Shown in pieces: positions 24,115-35,814 of a DNA stretch of 64,000 nucleotides. This DNA is from Cunninghamella blakesleeana (lineage: Eukaryota > Mucoromycota > Mucoromycetes > Mucorales > Cunninghamellaceae). The notes beneath the pieces were generated by a model, which searched no databases, was not told the DNA's origin, and was given only the letters and a program-made list of their open reading frames with translations. Each line of letters begins with the position of its first letter. Position 1 is the first letter of the stretch. Location of the stretch: contig JAFCIZ010000005.1 of assembly GCA_017871115.1 (NCBI GenBank), positions 3,775,501-3,839,500 of the forward strand. The letters are read 5' to 3'. Position numbers and translations under genes: made by a program.

Positions 24115-24384
24115 TCAAAGATAATCATTGATCAACTTTCCACAAAAAATAAAGCAAGTATGCTGGTCATTTATCATTAATAATGGTTTGTACTTGTAAT
24201 GTTTATCATTATTATTATTTGCCTTTAAGCAAAGAACCAAAACAGGAAGTGTAGGATTGCTTTCATAACATAATTGTAAATCTTCCAAGTTATATAGCTT
24301 TTTGGAAAGTCCTATCACATTTGTTATATTGAATTCTTCGCAGTATAATATGTATATGGCGTCTTCGTAGCTAACACTGCACAT
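24115..24384 (-). CDS. Right-end ORF of the element (89 aa), possibly a fragment
   Basis: An intact minus-strand frame of 89 codons starting MCSVSYEDAIYILYCEEFN. Its opening half is similar to the broken plus-strand fragment at the left end, which makes it the better-preserved copy. It has no recognisable domain. It faces inward from the right inverted repeat, as expected of an element-encoded or terminal-repeat-linked gene. Confidence 0.35.
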   Translation of the reverse strand: MCSVSYEDAIYILYCEEFNITNVIGLSKKLYNLEDLQLCYESNPTLPVLVLCLKANNNNDKHYKYKPLLMINDQHTCFIFCGKLINDYL

Positions 24385-24579
24385 TTTTCAAAAATTTGCA
24401 AGTATAATTAACAATTTGAGATAGACAAAAGCAGCCAATTTTTTATTTGAGCCTAGAAATTTTAATTAACCACGATCAAAATTATTGTAACCATGATAAA
24501 AAAAAAATGACCCTGATCAAAATAGAGAGCCAAGTATAAAAAAATTAACGACCGTGAAAAAAAATTGGGGGAGGGGACT

Positions 24580-25227
24580 TATTTACTTTTTTGTATAAAT
24601 TTATTCACTAAAATAGTGTCACAGAATAAAACTTTATATTTGGCTTATTTTAGCCCATTGAAAAGTTCCAAAATAATAAAATAAAAATAAGTAATATAAT
24701 TATTATATATTATTCTTATTATTCTTATTTCACCAAGTAATACAAAAAAACTAATTAAACACCATTTGAGTATCCTTTGATAAAATGTATTTTTAAATAT
24801 TCTAAAAAAAAAGGGATAAGCTCCGAATAGGAAAATAATGACCCCCAGTACGCGTAAATCAGCAATATAAAAATCTTTAAAGAAGTCCTATCCTTGGTTT
24901 CAGATAAAAGAAGATATAAACTATCCTTTGTTTTTATTATTTTTAACTGAGATATAAAAGTTTACCAACCAACTAACCCCTTCATGTTCTTTTTTTTTTT
25001 TTTCAATAAAACTAAAATTATATAAAGGATAGATTATTTATAATACATTTTATTAATTGATAAAAGCTATTTTTTTTTACATTAAAAGACAAATATATAG
25101 TTATAAGTATAGACAAAAATAATAAGTTTAAAAATTTAAAAGTAGATAATATTCTAATTTTTTGTATTTTATAATTACAATATGGTATATTTACTTTTTT
25201 TTTTTCCACTTTATATTTCTTTTTCTT
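24580..25227. other. Intergenic, 3' flank of amino acid transporter
   Basis: AT-rich spacer between the mobile element and the transporter stop. A short Ile/Lys-rich open frame on the minus strand (25018-25209) looks like chance. Nothing else recognised. Confidence 0.55.
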
Positions 25228-27128
25228 CTATTTTTCACTATTAAAGTTTTTTATAAGACTTAGGATGGCATCTTTCGAGCCAAAGATCAGGCCAACCACC
25301 CCCAGCACGACGATTAAAGCGCAAACTACCAATTCATACCAAGGTTTATTTCTAACACCGGTTAATTTCAAATAAAAGACGACAGGGAAAATCAAGACCA
25401 AAGCACAATTGGAAAAGGCCCCTAATAAACTAAGGAAGTCACCAAAATAAGGAACTTTGATAGCAATCACTGCCACTACAACAATCATGATGATACGAAG
25501 TAAGACTCGTAAACCAAATTCAATGTATTTTGAATGATGGAAAGAGTTAATACGGAACATTTTTTCTAAATCCAAGGATAAAGATGTTAATAAAATAGGA
25601 GCAGCAAATAAGACATGAAGAGTGATGATCACTTGGGCAGCAATTTTGGCTGGGCCATCAGGTATACTATCATAAGCTGGGGATTGGACATCTTTACCAT
25701 AGATGTAATAACCAGGCACCGCAATTAATAAATACATAATGAAACAAGTGAAAAGCCCAGTAGATACAACCTTGGGCCATGCTCTTGGATGTCGCATACC
25801 AGCTTCAACGTGTGCATAAACTGGATTACCACCTAAAAATTATATATTTAAAAATAATAATAATTAATCAACTCATTCATTCTCATATGTATTTTTTTTT
25901 AAAAAAAAAATTGTTCCGTATGTGTATATGTATGTATTTTTTTTTACCAAAAGAAAAAACAATGGAACTAAGAGCAATAGGAAATTGATCCCAAACGACA
26001 GCATCACGATGTACATTAACTTGATTTTTTTCATCTTTTATGGATTCCGCCAATACAATTAAAATGGTAACTACGGTGGATAATGCACCAAAAGCACTTA
26101 AAAATCCGACTTCTTTCATGGATCTGAAAAAGACAAAAGGAACAGCTACAAGAGCACAACAAATAATAGTCCATAAAGTAGAATTTAATTCACCTTTTGT
26201 ACCAGTACAAATACCATGTAAATTAGCACCAGCTAACATCATAAAAAGAACTGGTACACCAATTAAAATGACAAAGGTGAAAAAGAAGGAGATCCAACTA
26301 CCAATATGCCCAAAAGCATCATAAGCTACTTCTTGGTATGATGATAATCTTGTTTTACCATTATGATAAAGACATCGAATTAAAATGATACCAGTATCTA
26401 AAATTAATATATAATTAAAAATTTAATAAGTTTTAGAGCTTTTTTAAAAAATAATAAATAAATAATAATAACAATCACATATATGTATATATTTCTTTTT
26501 TTTTTTTTTCCAGTCTCTTATTACATGATGAAAATAACCACGATAATCCAAGAATAAAAAGACCTGAGTTTCAATGAATAAAATAAAAGAGAAAAAAAAT
26601 TAAAATTATATTATAAATGACTCATCTTTCTTAAAAGGTTCTTTTCATTTTTGGCTATTGTCTTTTTTATTATTAATATTATTACCAATCCATCCACCTT
26701 GACTTAATGCATAAGGAAGTGAAAGTGCACCAGTACCAGCAACTAAAATAAATGAATATAATGAACAGTAAATTAGTAAAGCCTTATTTATATTAAAAGC
26801 ATAAACAATAAAAATATTAATATAAAATAAAACAATAACGACACTATAAACATACCAACACATACGACATTAAAATAGGCTAAAAGACTTGATCCTTGGT
26901 TTTCTCTCTCAATACCATGATTAAACCTTACTGATGATTGGTCCTCCACTATTTGGGTTAAAAATAAATAAATTATAAATAAAAAAAAACTTAATCTTTG
27001 TATTTTTTATTACAAGATCTTATCTTTCTTAAAATGGATATTGAATAATTTTTTTTACCATCATCGTCTGTAATATATTCTTTGATTGACGTGACCGTTG
27101 AAGATGCTTTCTCTTTGGATTTAAACAT
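25228..27128 (-). CDS. AAAP-family amino acid transporter
   Basis: Six exons (27059-27128, 26856-26948, 26686-26742, 26525-26563, 25948-26397, 25228-25832) give 437 residues, matching the amino acid/auxin permease (Aa_trans) family. The first membrane helix has the diagnostic VAGTGALSLPYALSQGGWIG. Later segments include LISCY-type helices (FFFTFVILIGVPVLFMMLAG), GGNPVYAHVEAGMRHPRAWP before a helix, and ILLTSLSLDLEKMF. About ten membrane helices are visible. Fungal members (Avt type) move neutral amino acids across vacuolar or vesicular membranes, usually by proton antiport or symport. The subfamily and direction cannot be decided here. Small 39-57 nt exons are supported by unbroken phase and by family alignment. 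Confidence 0.9.
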
Positions 27129-28110
27129 ATGTGTTGACGATATCGTTTCCAATATATAAATAAAAAAACAATGGATTTATTTTTTTTTATAAAATATAAT
27201 ATGATATATATATATAAAAGGAGATGATATAAGAATAAAAAATAAATAAATAAAAAGTGGAAAAGAGAAAGAGAGAAGAAAGAAAGAAAGAAAAAAAATA
27301 CGAATTAAAAAAATGTCATAATAATATATCAAAAAGAACGTCGGGAATAATAAAAAGATTTTTTAATGGTGTTGCTGGGTTAAAATAAACTTACTTTTTT
27401 GAATTTGGCTCCAATCAATTCCTTTTTTACATAAAATAAAAAATATAATCACTATTTTTTTTTAAAAAAAACAACTGGTCGGAAGTATGAGGGCAGGAAA
27501 GAATTACATCATGTTGTTAATATTTCCATCTTTCATACATGAATAGTACATGAATAGTTTTTTTTTACCTTTTAAAGAGTTGACGTTTCTGTTTTAGATA
27601 ATGGTGACACAGTAGTATTATATAATGCTTTAAATAGTGTTGTTATTATCGTTTTCATTAGTTATTTGAATCCTTTTATCCATTAATCCTTTGACAATAG
27701 TTTCCAGTTTATGAGTTATAATATATTAGTTAACTATAATGATAACGATAATGATACTATTGCCATAATTTTAAACCTTGAAACCCATTCAATAATCATC
27801 CATGCACTTTTTTTTAAACAAAATAATAATTACATCAAATACTCAAAAAAAAATTACCTAGCATAGTTGTTTTTTATCTTTCATATTGTTATATGGTAAA
27901 TAATAGTCTAAGGTACACGTTTTAAATAGTACGATTACTTCAAACATGCATTCTTTATATATGTATGTATGTTTTATGTATGTATATTATAAGTTAAAAT
28001 AAATATGATTTATATGTCAGCTTTATATTATTTCAGTCTATGTTCCTTGGTAGTCTTATAAATATATATATATAATAGTATGTATAATAATATAAACCTT
28101 CATTACAAAC

Positions 28111-28142
<32 letters not shown>

Positions 28143-28805
28143 ATGTGTGTGTGTGTATTAGTACTTAAATAAAATCATTTATTTTTATTAATGTAACATT
28201 AGTTTTTTTTATAAATAAAAGCATATTTATCAAATAGTATAATTAATTAAAATAGGAAGAAAAAGAGACAAAAGGAAAAAAGGAGGACAGGAATTAAACA
28301 AATTTGTGTTTAAAAATTCACGTAATTTAAACTCAGCCTTTTAGGGTTTAAAAAAAGTAGCGGTAAATGAAATCGACTTTTTTATAGCATTATACTCGTT
28401 TGCTACTTTCACTTTTGTTATTTATTAGTGCTTTCTTTTATTTTTTAATTTTTGTTATACACGTAATAAAAGCATTTATTTACAAAATATGTGATTATAA
28501 TTTATTAAAATAAGATAACAACGCATTCTAAGGTCTATCCAAGAAAGACAAATAATTTTAAAAAAGCAATTCATAGCTCAAAAGCTGATAATAGAGCAAA
28601 CAAAACAATAGTAGTAATAATAAGCAAGCTATATATTATATATTATTCATAAAGCTTTGTATTATTTTAAAAATTTTTATTTTTATTAATAATTATTTTC
28701 ATTTATATATATTCTTCTTTTTTTCTCTTTTTTTCTTTCTCTTTACCTTTAACAAAAAATAGTTGCTGAATTATCATCAAAAAAAGAAATGGAAAAGAAT
28801 GATAT
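27129..28805. other. Divergent intergenic region upstream of the transporter
   Basis: AT-rich region with purine runs upstream of the transporter ATG (27229-27300) and a compound TA/TG microsatellite at about 28110-28157. A patch at 28331-28390 is slightly less AT-rich. No RNA gene was recognised. Confidence 0.55.
28110..28157. repeat. Compound (TA)n(TG)n microsatellite
   Basis: A run of AT dinucleotides passes directly into GT dinucleotides with one GTAT interruption. Confidence 0.9.
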
Positions 28806-29430
28806 GATATTGAAAATGCGATCAAACATATTCTTGCTTTTTCAAATCCATTAGCATATGTGTTTATGCAATTGGCAAATATGCCCTTATGTAACATTGT
28901 AGAAATATTGAAAAAAGTACGTAGGTGCTGATCAATTTTGAAATTAGAATGTGAAATAAGGACATCTATGCTGCTATTAATATTTACAAATTAGTAAATT
29001 TAGATACTAATACTGAAGAAAAACCTAGTATTTTTACTAGACAAGTGATGTTTCCTTTAATAAAATTACAGTGACCATGGTTGTGATAAAGATCAACTTG
29101 ATTGAGAAACTCAAAAATTCAATATTAATGGCAATTATTTTCCATTTGATTTTGATGATCTTATTGATATTGATATTTCTACTGTTCAGTCTATATACAT
29201 CCATATTGACCTCCTAGTTGATTACCCTGATGACTCTATAAATTATTATACTGGTCCGAGTAAATATTTTCTTCCATATAAGTTGATAAATAAAATAGAA
29301 TGAAATAAGATCATTAAATAAATAAGAGCGAATACATAAATCTATATATTGGCTATATTATAATTACCATGATTTTTTAGAAACTCCTACAGTGATTGAC
29401 AGGAAAGAAGTTAAATTTATATGCCAGTAA
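28806..29430 (+). pseudogene. Decayed coding remnant, unknown
   Basis: Successive plus-strand frame pieces with coding-like composition are broken by stops and shifts. They include DIENAIKHILAFSNPLAYVF and NMPLCNIVEILKKV (from 28806), then YAAINIYKLVNLDTNTEEKP (about 28967), then FNINGNYFPFDFDDLIDIDI and YPDDSINYYTGPSKYFLPYK (about 29120-29290), and finally IYWLYYNYHDFLETPTVIDR (about 29320-29430). No splice model joins them cleanly. This looks like a degraded gene or element between two intact genes. No family recognised. Confidence 0.4.
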
Positions 29431-29596
29431 AAGAAAAATTAAACTACCGATTTTTTTGAAGCCACTACCTTCACGGCCCTGTCACAATTTTTTAGCTGAA
29501 TTTTTTTAAAATTATACCATATCATTTTTTTTTTTTTTTTTTTTTCGTTCCCTTTACCTCTTTTATTTTTATTCTCAATATATACTTTTCACAAAT

Positions 29597-30455
29597 ATGT
29601 TACGCTTTACTAACAAACCTTTACAAAGAATGAATGGTAAATAATAAGAATGATATTTTAAATCAATTTTATCCATTTATTTTTTTAAAAAAATACAAGG
29701 TTACGGTTGAGCAGTTGCTTATTACTATTATTATTATTATTATTATTATTATTCATTATTCCATTTATTTTATTATATACATTTATAGTAGCTCGTTTCA
29801 TGAGTACATTTAATGCAGAAGCAGCAGCTAATAAATTACAACTTGGATTTAAAACACCTGGTATTTTAGAGCAAGCCTTAACTCATCGTTCTTATTTACA
29901 TGGCAACACAGCAAATAATGATCGTTTACAAATTTTAGGTGCACAAGTAGTACGATTAACCATAGCTGATGCAGGTGTCAAATCACTAGGCATCAATGCT
30001 GCAAAGAACGAATTAAACAACTATGTTAAAAAATATACCAACCCTACTCAATTAGCAGAACGATTTGATACACTTGGTTTAAATGAAGGATTAAGATACA
30101 CTGCTGTAAATAAATTAGAGTTTTACTTTTATTTTAAAATATAAAGAAATAGAATCAGCAGGAATAGATATTTGTAAGAAATTAACGTATAAATACTAAA
30201 TATATATATGCATAATTTTATTTTTATTATATAATAGGGTACTGATAGTATACCTTCTGGTATTAAGGCTAAAGCATTTGAATCGCTTGTTGGAGCTATT
30301 TGTCACGATAAGGTAATATATAGTCCAAATTAAATAATAATAATTATAAAAAAGAGTGGTGATGAAGGAAAAAAATAATAACTGATATTTATTTATTCAT
30401 ATTATAGGGTACTAAGGCTGCTCAAGAATTCGTGTCCACTCATTTACTTAAATAG
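29597..30455 (+). CDS. RNase III-fold mitoribosomal protein, mL57/Mrpl15-like
   Basis: Four exons (29597-29636, 29789-30105, 30238-30312, 30408-30455) give 159 residues. The N-terminus (MLRFTNKPLQRM, then VARFMS) is basic and suits a mitochondrial targeting peptide. The body follows the RNase III domain: LEQALTHRSYLHG, then the signature region NDRLQILGAQVVRL, and later KAKAFESLVGAICHDKG. In active RNase III the signature is NERLEFLGDAVL. Here the catalytic Glu and Asp positions are Gln and Gln or absent, as in the non-catalytic mitoribosomal proteins of this fold. There is no dsRNA-binding domain, which favours mL57 over mL44. A poly-Leu frame in intron 1 (29707 onward) is not coding. Confidence 0.75.
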
Positions 30456-31413
30456 ATGTAATTATATATATACTTTTCTTTTTCTTTTTCTTTTTATCGT
30501 TGTATACATGTTTATTAGTTTATCCTTTTTTTTAACATTACCATTTAATAAATTCATTTATAAATAGAAAAAGACAATTTGTAATCATATTACATATTAA
30601 CTAATTCTTGTAACGACTACTTTAGATTATTGAAAAGGCAAATACAATATAAAAAAAAGATTGATATTGAATTAAAAAATATATTTTGTTTAAAGTATTA
30701 TATATATTTTTGTTTTGTGATTCTTATTTTTACTTATTTTGACGAATTAATATTATATTAATGTAAAGAATATAATAATTAATACGTGATAAAAAAAAAT
30801 GGATTTAAACTAATCTATATACTTTGGAACGAAAAGTATCTTTACTAAATTAGGAAAGTTCAACAGCATAACAATGATTAATTAGTGTTGTAGAAGTGAG
30901 GTTTTTGTATATATACAAAGATTTTTTTATCTCTTTTTTATTTTATTTTTTTTAAAAAATGGTGGATCAATGATTGGCCAAAAATAATCCTAAAACGAAT
31001 CTGTTGATTTATAAAGAGATTCATTGTTTGTACTGCATTCTTAAGAAGTGTAACTTGATACGTATCATATGATGTTAATTTGTTTATACTTTATTTCTAT
31101 ATTTGTTTATTATCATCTAAATTCAATAGATTATAATTCTCTTTATTATTTACGTGTAAATTATAATATATACATATTTTGGAAAATTTAACATAAACCA
31201 GTAACAACTGTAAAAATAAAAAAATAATAAAAGGCAGTACTCTAGTAAAAAAAAAAAAAGGTACATTAACCAGGATTGAAAAAAAAAAGGCGCGGAATTT
31301 AAATCGACAAACCCTTTTTAAGGTTTTTATTATAAATTTTTTGTAAAAAAAATCTTTTTTTCTTCTTTCTTCCATTTTTAAAAATATTTCATAAATAAAT
31401 ATAAATTCTCCTG
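30456..31413. other. Intergenic upstream of copper-fist gene
   Basis: AT-rich spacer. A short GC-richer patch (ggcgcggaatttaaatcg, about 31288-31306) lies upstream of the copper-fist ATG and is a candidate promoter element. Nothing else recognised. Confidence 0.5.
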
Positions 31414-33335
31414 ATGCTTATAGACGGCAAAAAAGTAGCTTGTGGTAATGAAATAGGAATAAATGATTTTCTTTTCTTTTCATTTTCTATAAATGTATAT
31501 ATATATTCTTTTTCAACTAATTATTATCTTACTTTCTATATATTTTTCTTTCCATTTATTATAGCTACTTGTATTAAAGTAAATTATATAATTAAAAAAC
31601 ATTAACAATAAAATAGGGTTAATAGTAATAAGCTGACCAAACCAATTAAATATAAATAAATATTTTTGATAAACTACTAGGGACATAGAGCAGCTCATTG
31701 TAATCATAAAGATCGACCTATGGTAGAGATAAAGAAGAAAGGAAGACCAGCAACACAGTGTAAACGTTGTCGGGAACTTAGAATTGTAAGACAACTTCAT
31801 GTTAAATGTAATTGTAATAATGAAAAGGATTCAAAACGAACAAAGTTATCGACAACTTCAGGTAAAAAAAATGTATAGAGTAAAAATAAAATAAAAATAA
31901 TTAAATAAATGTATATATATTAATACATATATACCTAAATACATTAGATCAAAAATCAATTAAAAAGGATCAACTCGATGTTATATCAAAAAGATTTAAT
32001 TTACGTGCTATTGCTCCAAAAAAGCAAGAAATTACAACGATTGGATTTTTACCTAATCAACAAAATAATGCATTTTCACCTACTATTCACTATATATCAT
32101 CTTCACCATCAGCGCTTTTAACTGAAAATCAAAATGATCATCATCATACATCCACTCCTTCTTCATTGTCGTCATCGACATCAAATGCAAAAATATTTTC
32201 ACCTGTTATACTTCAACCTTCAACCTCAACAGCACCTTGCCGTGCTTTTAATACTAATATTTCAAAACCTTTATCATCATCACCATTAAATAACTCATCT
32301 TTTGTTTCTTGTTGTTCTAATAAAAAAAATAAAAGTAATCAAAACAATAATTCTGGAAAATGTTGTTGTTCACCATCAGAACTACCGTCTAAACAAGTGC
32401 TATCCTCATTATCACCTCAATCCAATTCAAATATAATTAAAAGCTGTTGTAATTCTAATAAAAATACATCAAATGAATACCCACCATCATTTTATTTATC
32501 TAACACAACTTCACCTAAAAGTTGTTGCAGCCCTTCTTCTTCTAATACTACTACTACTAATTCCAATGAACGTTCATCATCATTATTTTTACCTATCTCT
32601 AATCAACCAAATAATAATAATAATAATAATAATATAATGGAGTACCAACATGACTATACATCAACAAATACATCATCACCATCAACGTCGCCTATATTAA
32701 ATACTACCAATAATTTAGATCATACCATCCCTCAATCCAATATACCTTTAAATAACAATAATCATCATCATGATAATAGTAATAATGATCAATCTATAGC
32801 TCCCATGATGTGTGAAGATGGATTAGGTAAATCATCTTGTTGTTCCTCTAAACAAAAGAATGCCCTTGGGGAAATTATTCGGTTAGTAACATGCCGATGT
32901 GGAGATTCCTGTGCTTGTATTGGCTGTGATGCTCACCCCTCAAGAGTGATGAAATCAGATCAGCAAGATCCTTATGCTGGTTACACCGAATTGACCGAAA
33001 AAAGAAGGTTATCTATTGCTGCAATTTGTAGTTCTCCTCAACAAACTTCCTCTACCACATCATCATCAGAGCCTTCTATATCTTCACCTAATAGTGATTT
33101 ATTTTCTTCATCTTCTTCATCGTCATCACCATCATCATCATCATCACCATCATCATCAACAACAATAAATCTATTCAATCAAAATAACCATATTAATACA
33201 AATACTTATAATAGTAATAGTAATAGTAATGGTTTATTACCAACTTCAATTTTACCTGAGGATACGTTTGGTTGTGGGTGTGGTTGTAATAATGGTTATC
33301 AAGAACTATGTAATGGTAATATAAACTACATATAG
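31414..33335 (+). CDS. Copper-fist transcription factor
   Basis: Four exons (31414-31444, 31565-31578, 31681-31861, 31948-33335) encode 537 residues. The spliced N-terminus is a complete copper-fist DNA-binding domain: MLIDGKKVACATCIKGHRAA, the zinc-binding C-x2-C ... C-x-H pattern (HCNHKDRP), the AT-hook-like KKKGRPATQC, C-x2-C (CKRCREL) and CNC. Family members (Ace1, Mac1, Cuf1) sense copper through Cys clusters and regulate copper metallothionein or uptake genes. The long Ser/Asn-rich remainder carries repeated Cys-Cys motifs (SCCSN, KCCCSPS, KSCCNSN, KSCCSPSS, SSCCSSK), then a dense block CRCGDSCACIGCDAH near residues 375-390, and CGCGC near the C-terminus. These are probably metal-sensing. 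The 14-nt second exon is required by the conserved domain. Confidence 0.92.
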
Positions 33336-34083
33336 AGCGATGATAAGTAGAAAGGAAATAAAAATTTCAAGTTGAAAAACGTAATCTCATTTTGCTTTAT
33401 TTCATTATCAATTTTTTTTATTTTATTTTATTTTATTTAATAGATTATTATAGTTAGTACGATAATTATAATTTAAAATAGTTCATGTGTATTATAATTT
33501 ATTATGTATGATTGTTTATATATTAGGTAAATGTAAATAAGTGAACCTAAAATAAATAAACAAATAACTACTGGTAACAGCAAAATAAGCTAATTGGATC
33601 TATTTATTTATATATTTTTCATTTATTTATTTTATCTTAATTATATAGAGTTGATCAAAGAGTGAGAAATCAAATCAAAAATCAAGGGTGAACGTAGTAC
33701 AAATAATGAAACTTGTTAAAATCAAGCAAATTTTTATATATTTTATTTATTTATTTATTTATTTTGATATGAAGAGATGATATATTTTTGTAAATAAAGA
33801 AAAACAAAACAAAGAAAGTGATCAATAATATATTATTAAGTAAATAATAAAGAATAAATGAGTGTGAAAATAAAAGTACGTGAAAATAATAATAAAAAGT
33901 AAAAAACAAAGAATTAAAAAAATAAAAGTTTAATGAAATGAAATGAAAAATAAAATATAAAAAAGGGGAGGATGAAAAATAAAAATAAAAATAATAGTAA
34001 TTAGAGTAATAAAAAGTGATACGTAACAGCAAAATGATGTATATATGTATGATTTTTTCTATAAAAAAAAAAAAGAAATGAAT
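33336..34083. other. Convergent intergenic region
   Basis: AT-rich spacer between the 3' ends of the copper-fist and polyQ genes, with (TTTA)n and (ATTT)n runs (about 33424-33440 and 33740-33762). No gene recognised. Confidence 0.6.
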
Positions 34084-35814
34084 CTATTGTTTATTCATGC
34101 TTAAAGAACTGGTTGATCTAGGAATAAGTTGGGGTTGTTGTTGATAAATAGATTGCTGTTGTTGCTGAGGGTAAAAATTAGGATAGGGAACACCATACAT
34201 GCTATTTGTATTAAAAGGCATCATCATAGGTTGTTGTTGTTGTTGGAAATTACTGTTATTATTTAATAAATGGTTAGAAGTTGAAGGTTTAGGTGTAGGA
34301 GAAGGAGATCTTCTTTGATGATGATGACGTGGCTGTTGTAAATGTTGTTGTTGTTGTTGTTGTTGATACATTTGTTGAAAACTAATATTATGGGCCCCAG
34401 GTTCAGGTAATCTGGCTAATAATCCTTCAATTTTAACATGGGAAGAATTGATTTTAGGTTTTTGTCTTTTTGCTTCAGCCTTATCTTTTTCTAATTGAGT
34501 CATTAATTCCATACCAGATAAACCTTGTTGTTGATGATATTGATTTCTCAATTGATTAGAGGAGGAATAGGATTTCAAAGGGTATGGTTGTTGGTAATGT
34601 TGCTGTTGTTGCTGATGATGATGATACATTTGTTGTTGCTGTTGTTGGAATTGGAACATTTGAGCTTGATGATATTGTTGCATTTGTTGCCATTGCTGTA
34701 ATTGACTGCCTTCAGTTAAAAATACAGAAGAATGGTTTTTATTCATGGATGGTTGTTGTTGTTGATTTTTTTGATCCATTAAAACACATTCGTCATCGTC
34801 ATCATCACCGTTATTATTATTATTATTATTATTTAATAATAAAGAGGTAGAACTTTGTTGTTGTTGTTGAGGCGGTAAAAATGACTTTGATTCACCAGCT
34901 GAATGTCTTTGTGGTTGATGAGCCGTGGATTGATTGGTAGTAGCAGCATATAAATTACCTAATTGACTAGTGGATTGAATACCTTGTAATCTATAAATTC
35001 CTTTTTGTTCATGGTTTTTATTACTAAAAAGACCTTCATCATCATCTATGTATAATAAAATAAAGAAATAAAAATAGTAATGAGTCAAACTACTCTTTAT
35101 AATTTTTTATTTTATGTAATTTTATATTCTATTCTAATATTTACTTATTTATTTCACATACCATCAGAAGCATCATCATCGCTTTCGTCATCTTCTTCTT
35201 CGTCGTCACTAGGTAAAGGTTGTACTTTTTTATTGTTATGGTATTTACTTGATAGAGAGGAAGTAGAAGGGTTCAACTTTAAATTAAACAAACTAGACTT
35301 CTTTTGTTGTAATTGTTGTTTTTTCTCATCTTGTTCTTCATCGGAAGAGAGATCATCATCATCATCTTCATTGTCATCTTCATCATCACTAGGAATATAT
35401 TGACGGTTTCTTGTTTTACGTGTTGCTGTGGTAGGTTGTGATACTTCTAAATAAAGAAATATAAAATGATATTAATTCGGATATATAAAAAAAAAATGAA
35501 GTGAAAAAATAAAAAAAAAAGGCTGGGCCTTAAAAAAAAATTTAAATAGACCATTAAATCCCCTTTTATGGGAAGCCCATTTAATCATTTTTAAATACCA
35601 ATGAAGGTCAGATTAAAAATATAAAAATAAAAATAAAAAAAAAATACAATAATAAAGAGTATAGGTATTTATATATAAAGATGATCCTTTTTTTTTTTTA
35701 ATAAAGCTTATTTTTATTTTATTTTTTTTATTTTTTACCTTTTGTTAAAGTAATAGAAGGTGGAGAATCATGAATGGATAAAGTGGATAATGATAATTGT
35801 TCTACGTTTGTCAT
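34084..35814 (-). CDS. Poly-Gln/Asn low-complexity protein of unknown function
   Basis: Three exons (35739-35814, 35162-35446, 34084-35045) give 440 residues. The second exon is acidic (two Asp/Glu/Ser clusters around PSDDEDDNEDDDDDLSSDEE and PSDDEEEDDESDDD). The third is dominated by Gln, His and Asn runs. A single conserved-looking island, about residues 310-350, reads LMTQLEKDKAEAKRQKPKIN, then SHVKIEGLLARLPEPGAHNI. That block with SPSPTPKPSTS after it may be a short linear-motif region. The composition suggests an intrinsically disordered, possibly condensate-forming or transcription/mRNA-associated protein. No family is recognised. Confidence 0.75.

Larger units (their letters stand above)
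22349..24579. mobile_element. Decayed element with imperfect terminal inverted repeats
   Basis: The left end begins agtcccct (22349) and reads on through aattttttttcac, then ttttttatacttgactctct and ttttgatcgtgg. The right end, read as reverse complement from 24579, gives agtcccct, aattttttttcac, ttatacttggctctct and ttttgatcaggg. The ends are therefore imperfect inverted repeats of roughly 100 bp. Just inside them lie two related coding fragments facing inward: plus at about 22473-22615, minus at 24384-24115. The middle holds a serine-recombinase-like fragment (23522-23791) and another short frame (22786-23005). All frames are broken. No target-site duplication is obvious. The class is undetermined. 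Confidence 0.6.

Noticed and set aside
29707..29788. Poly-Leu frame before the mitoribosomal protein exon 2
   Set aside because: It is a (TTA)n run inside the first intron; the spliced start at 29597 gives a proper presequence.
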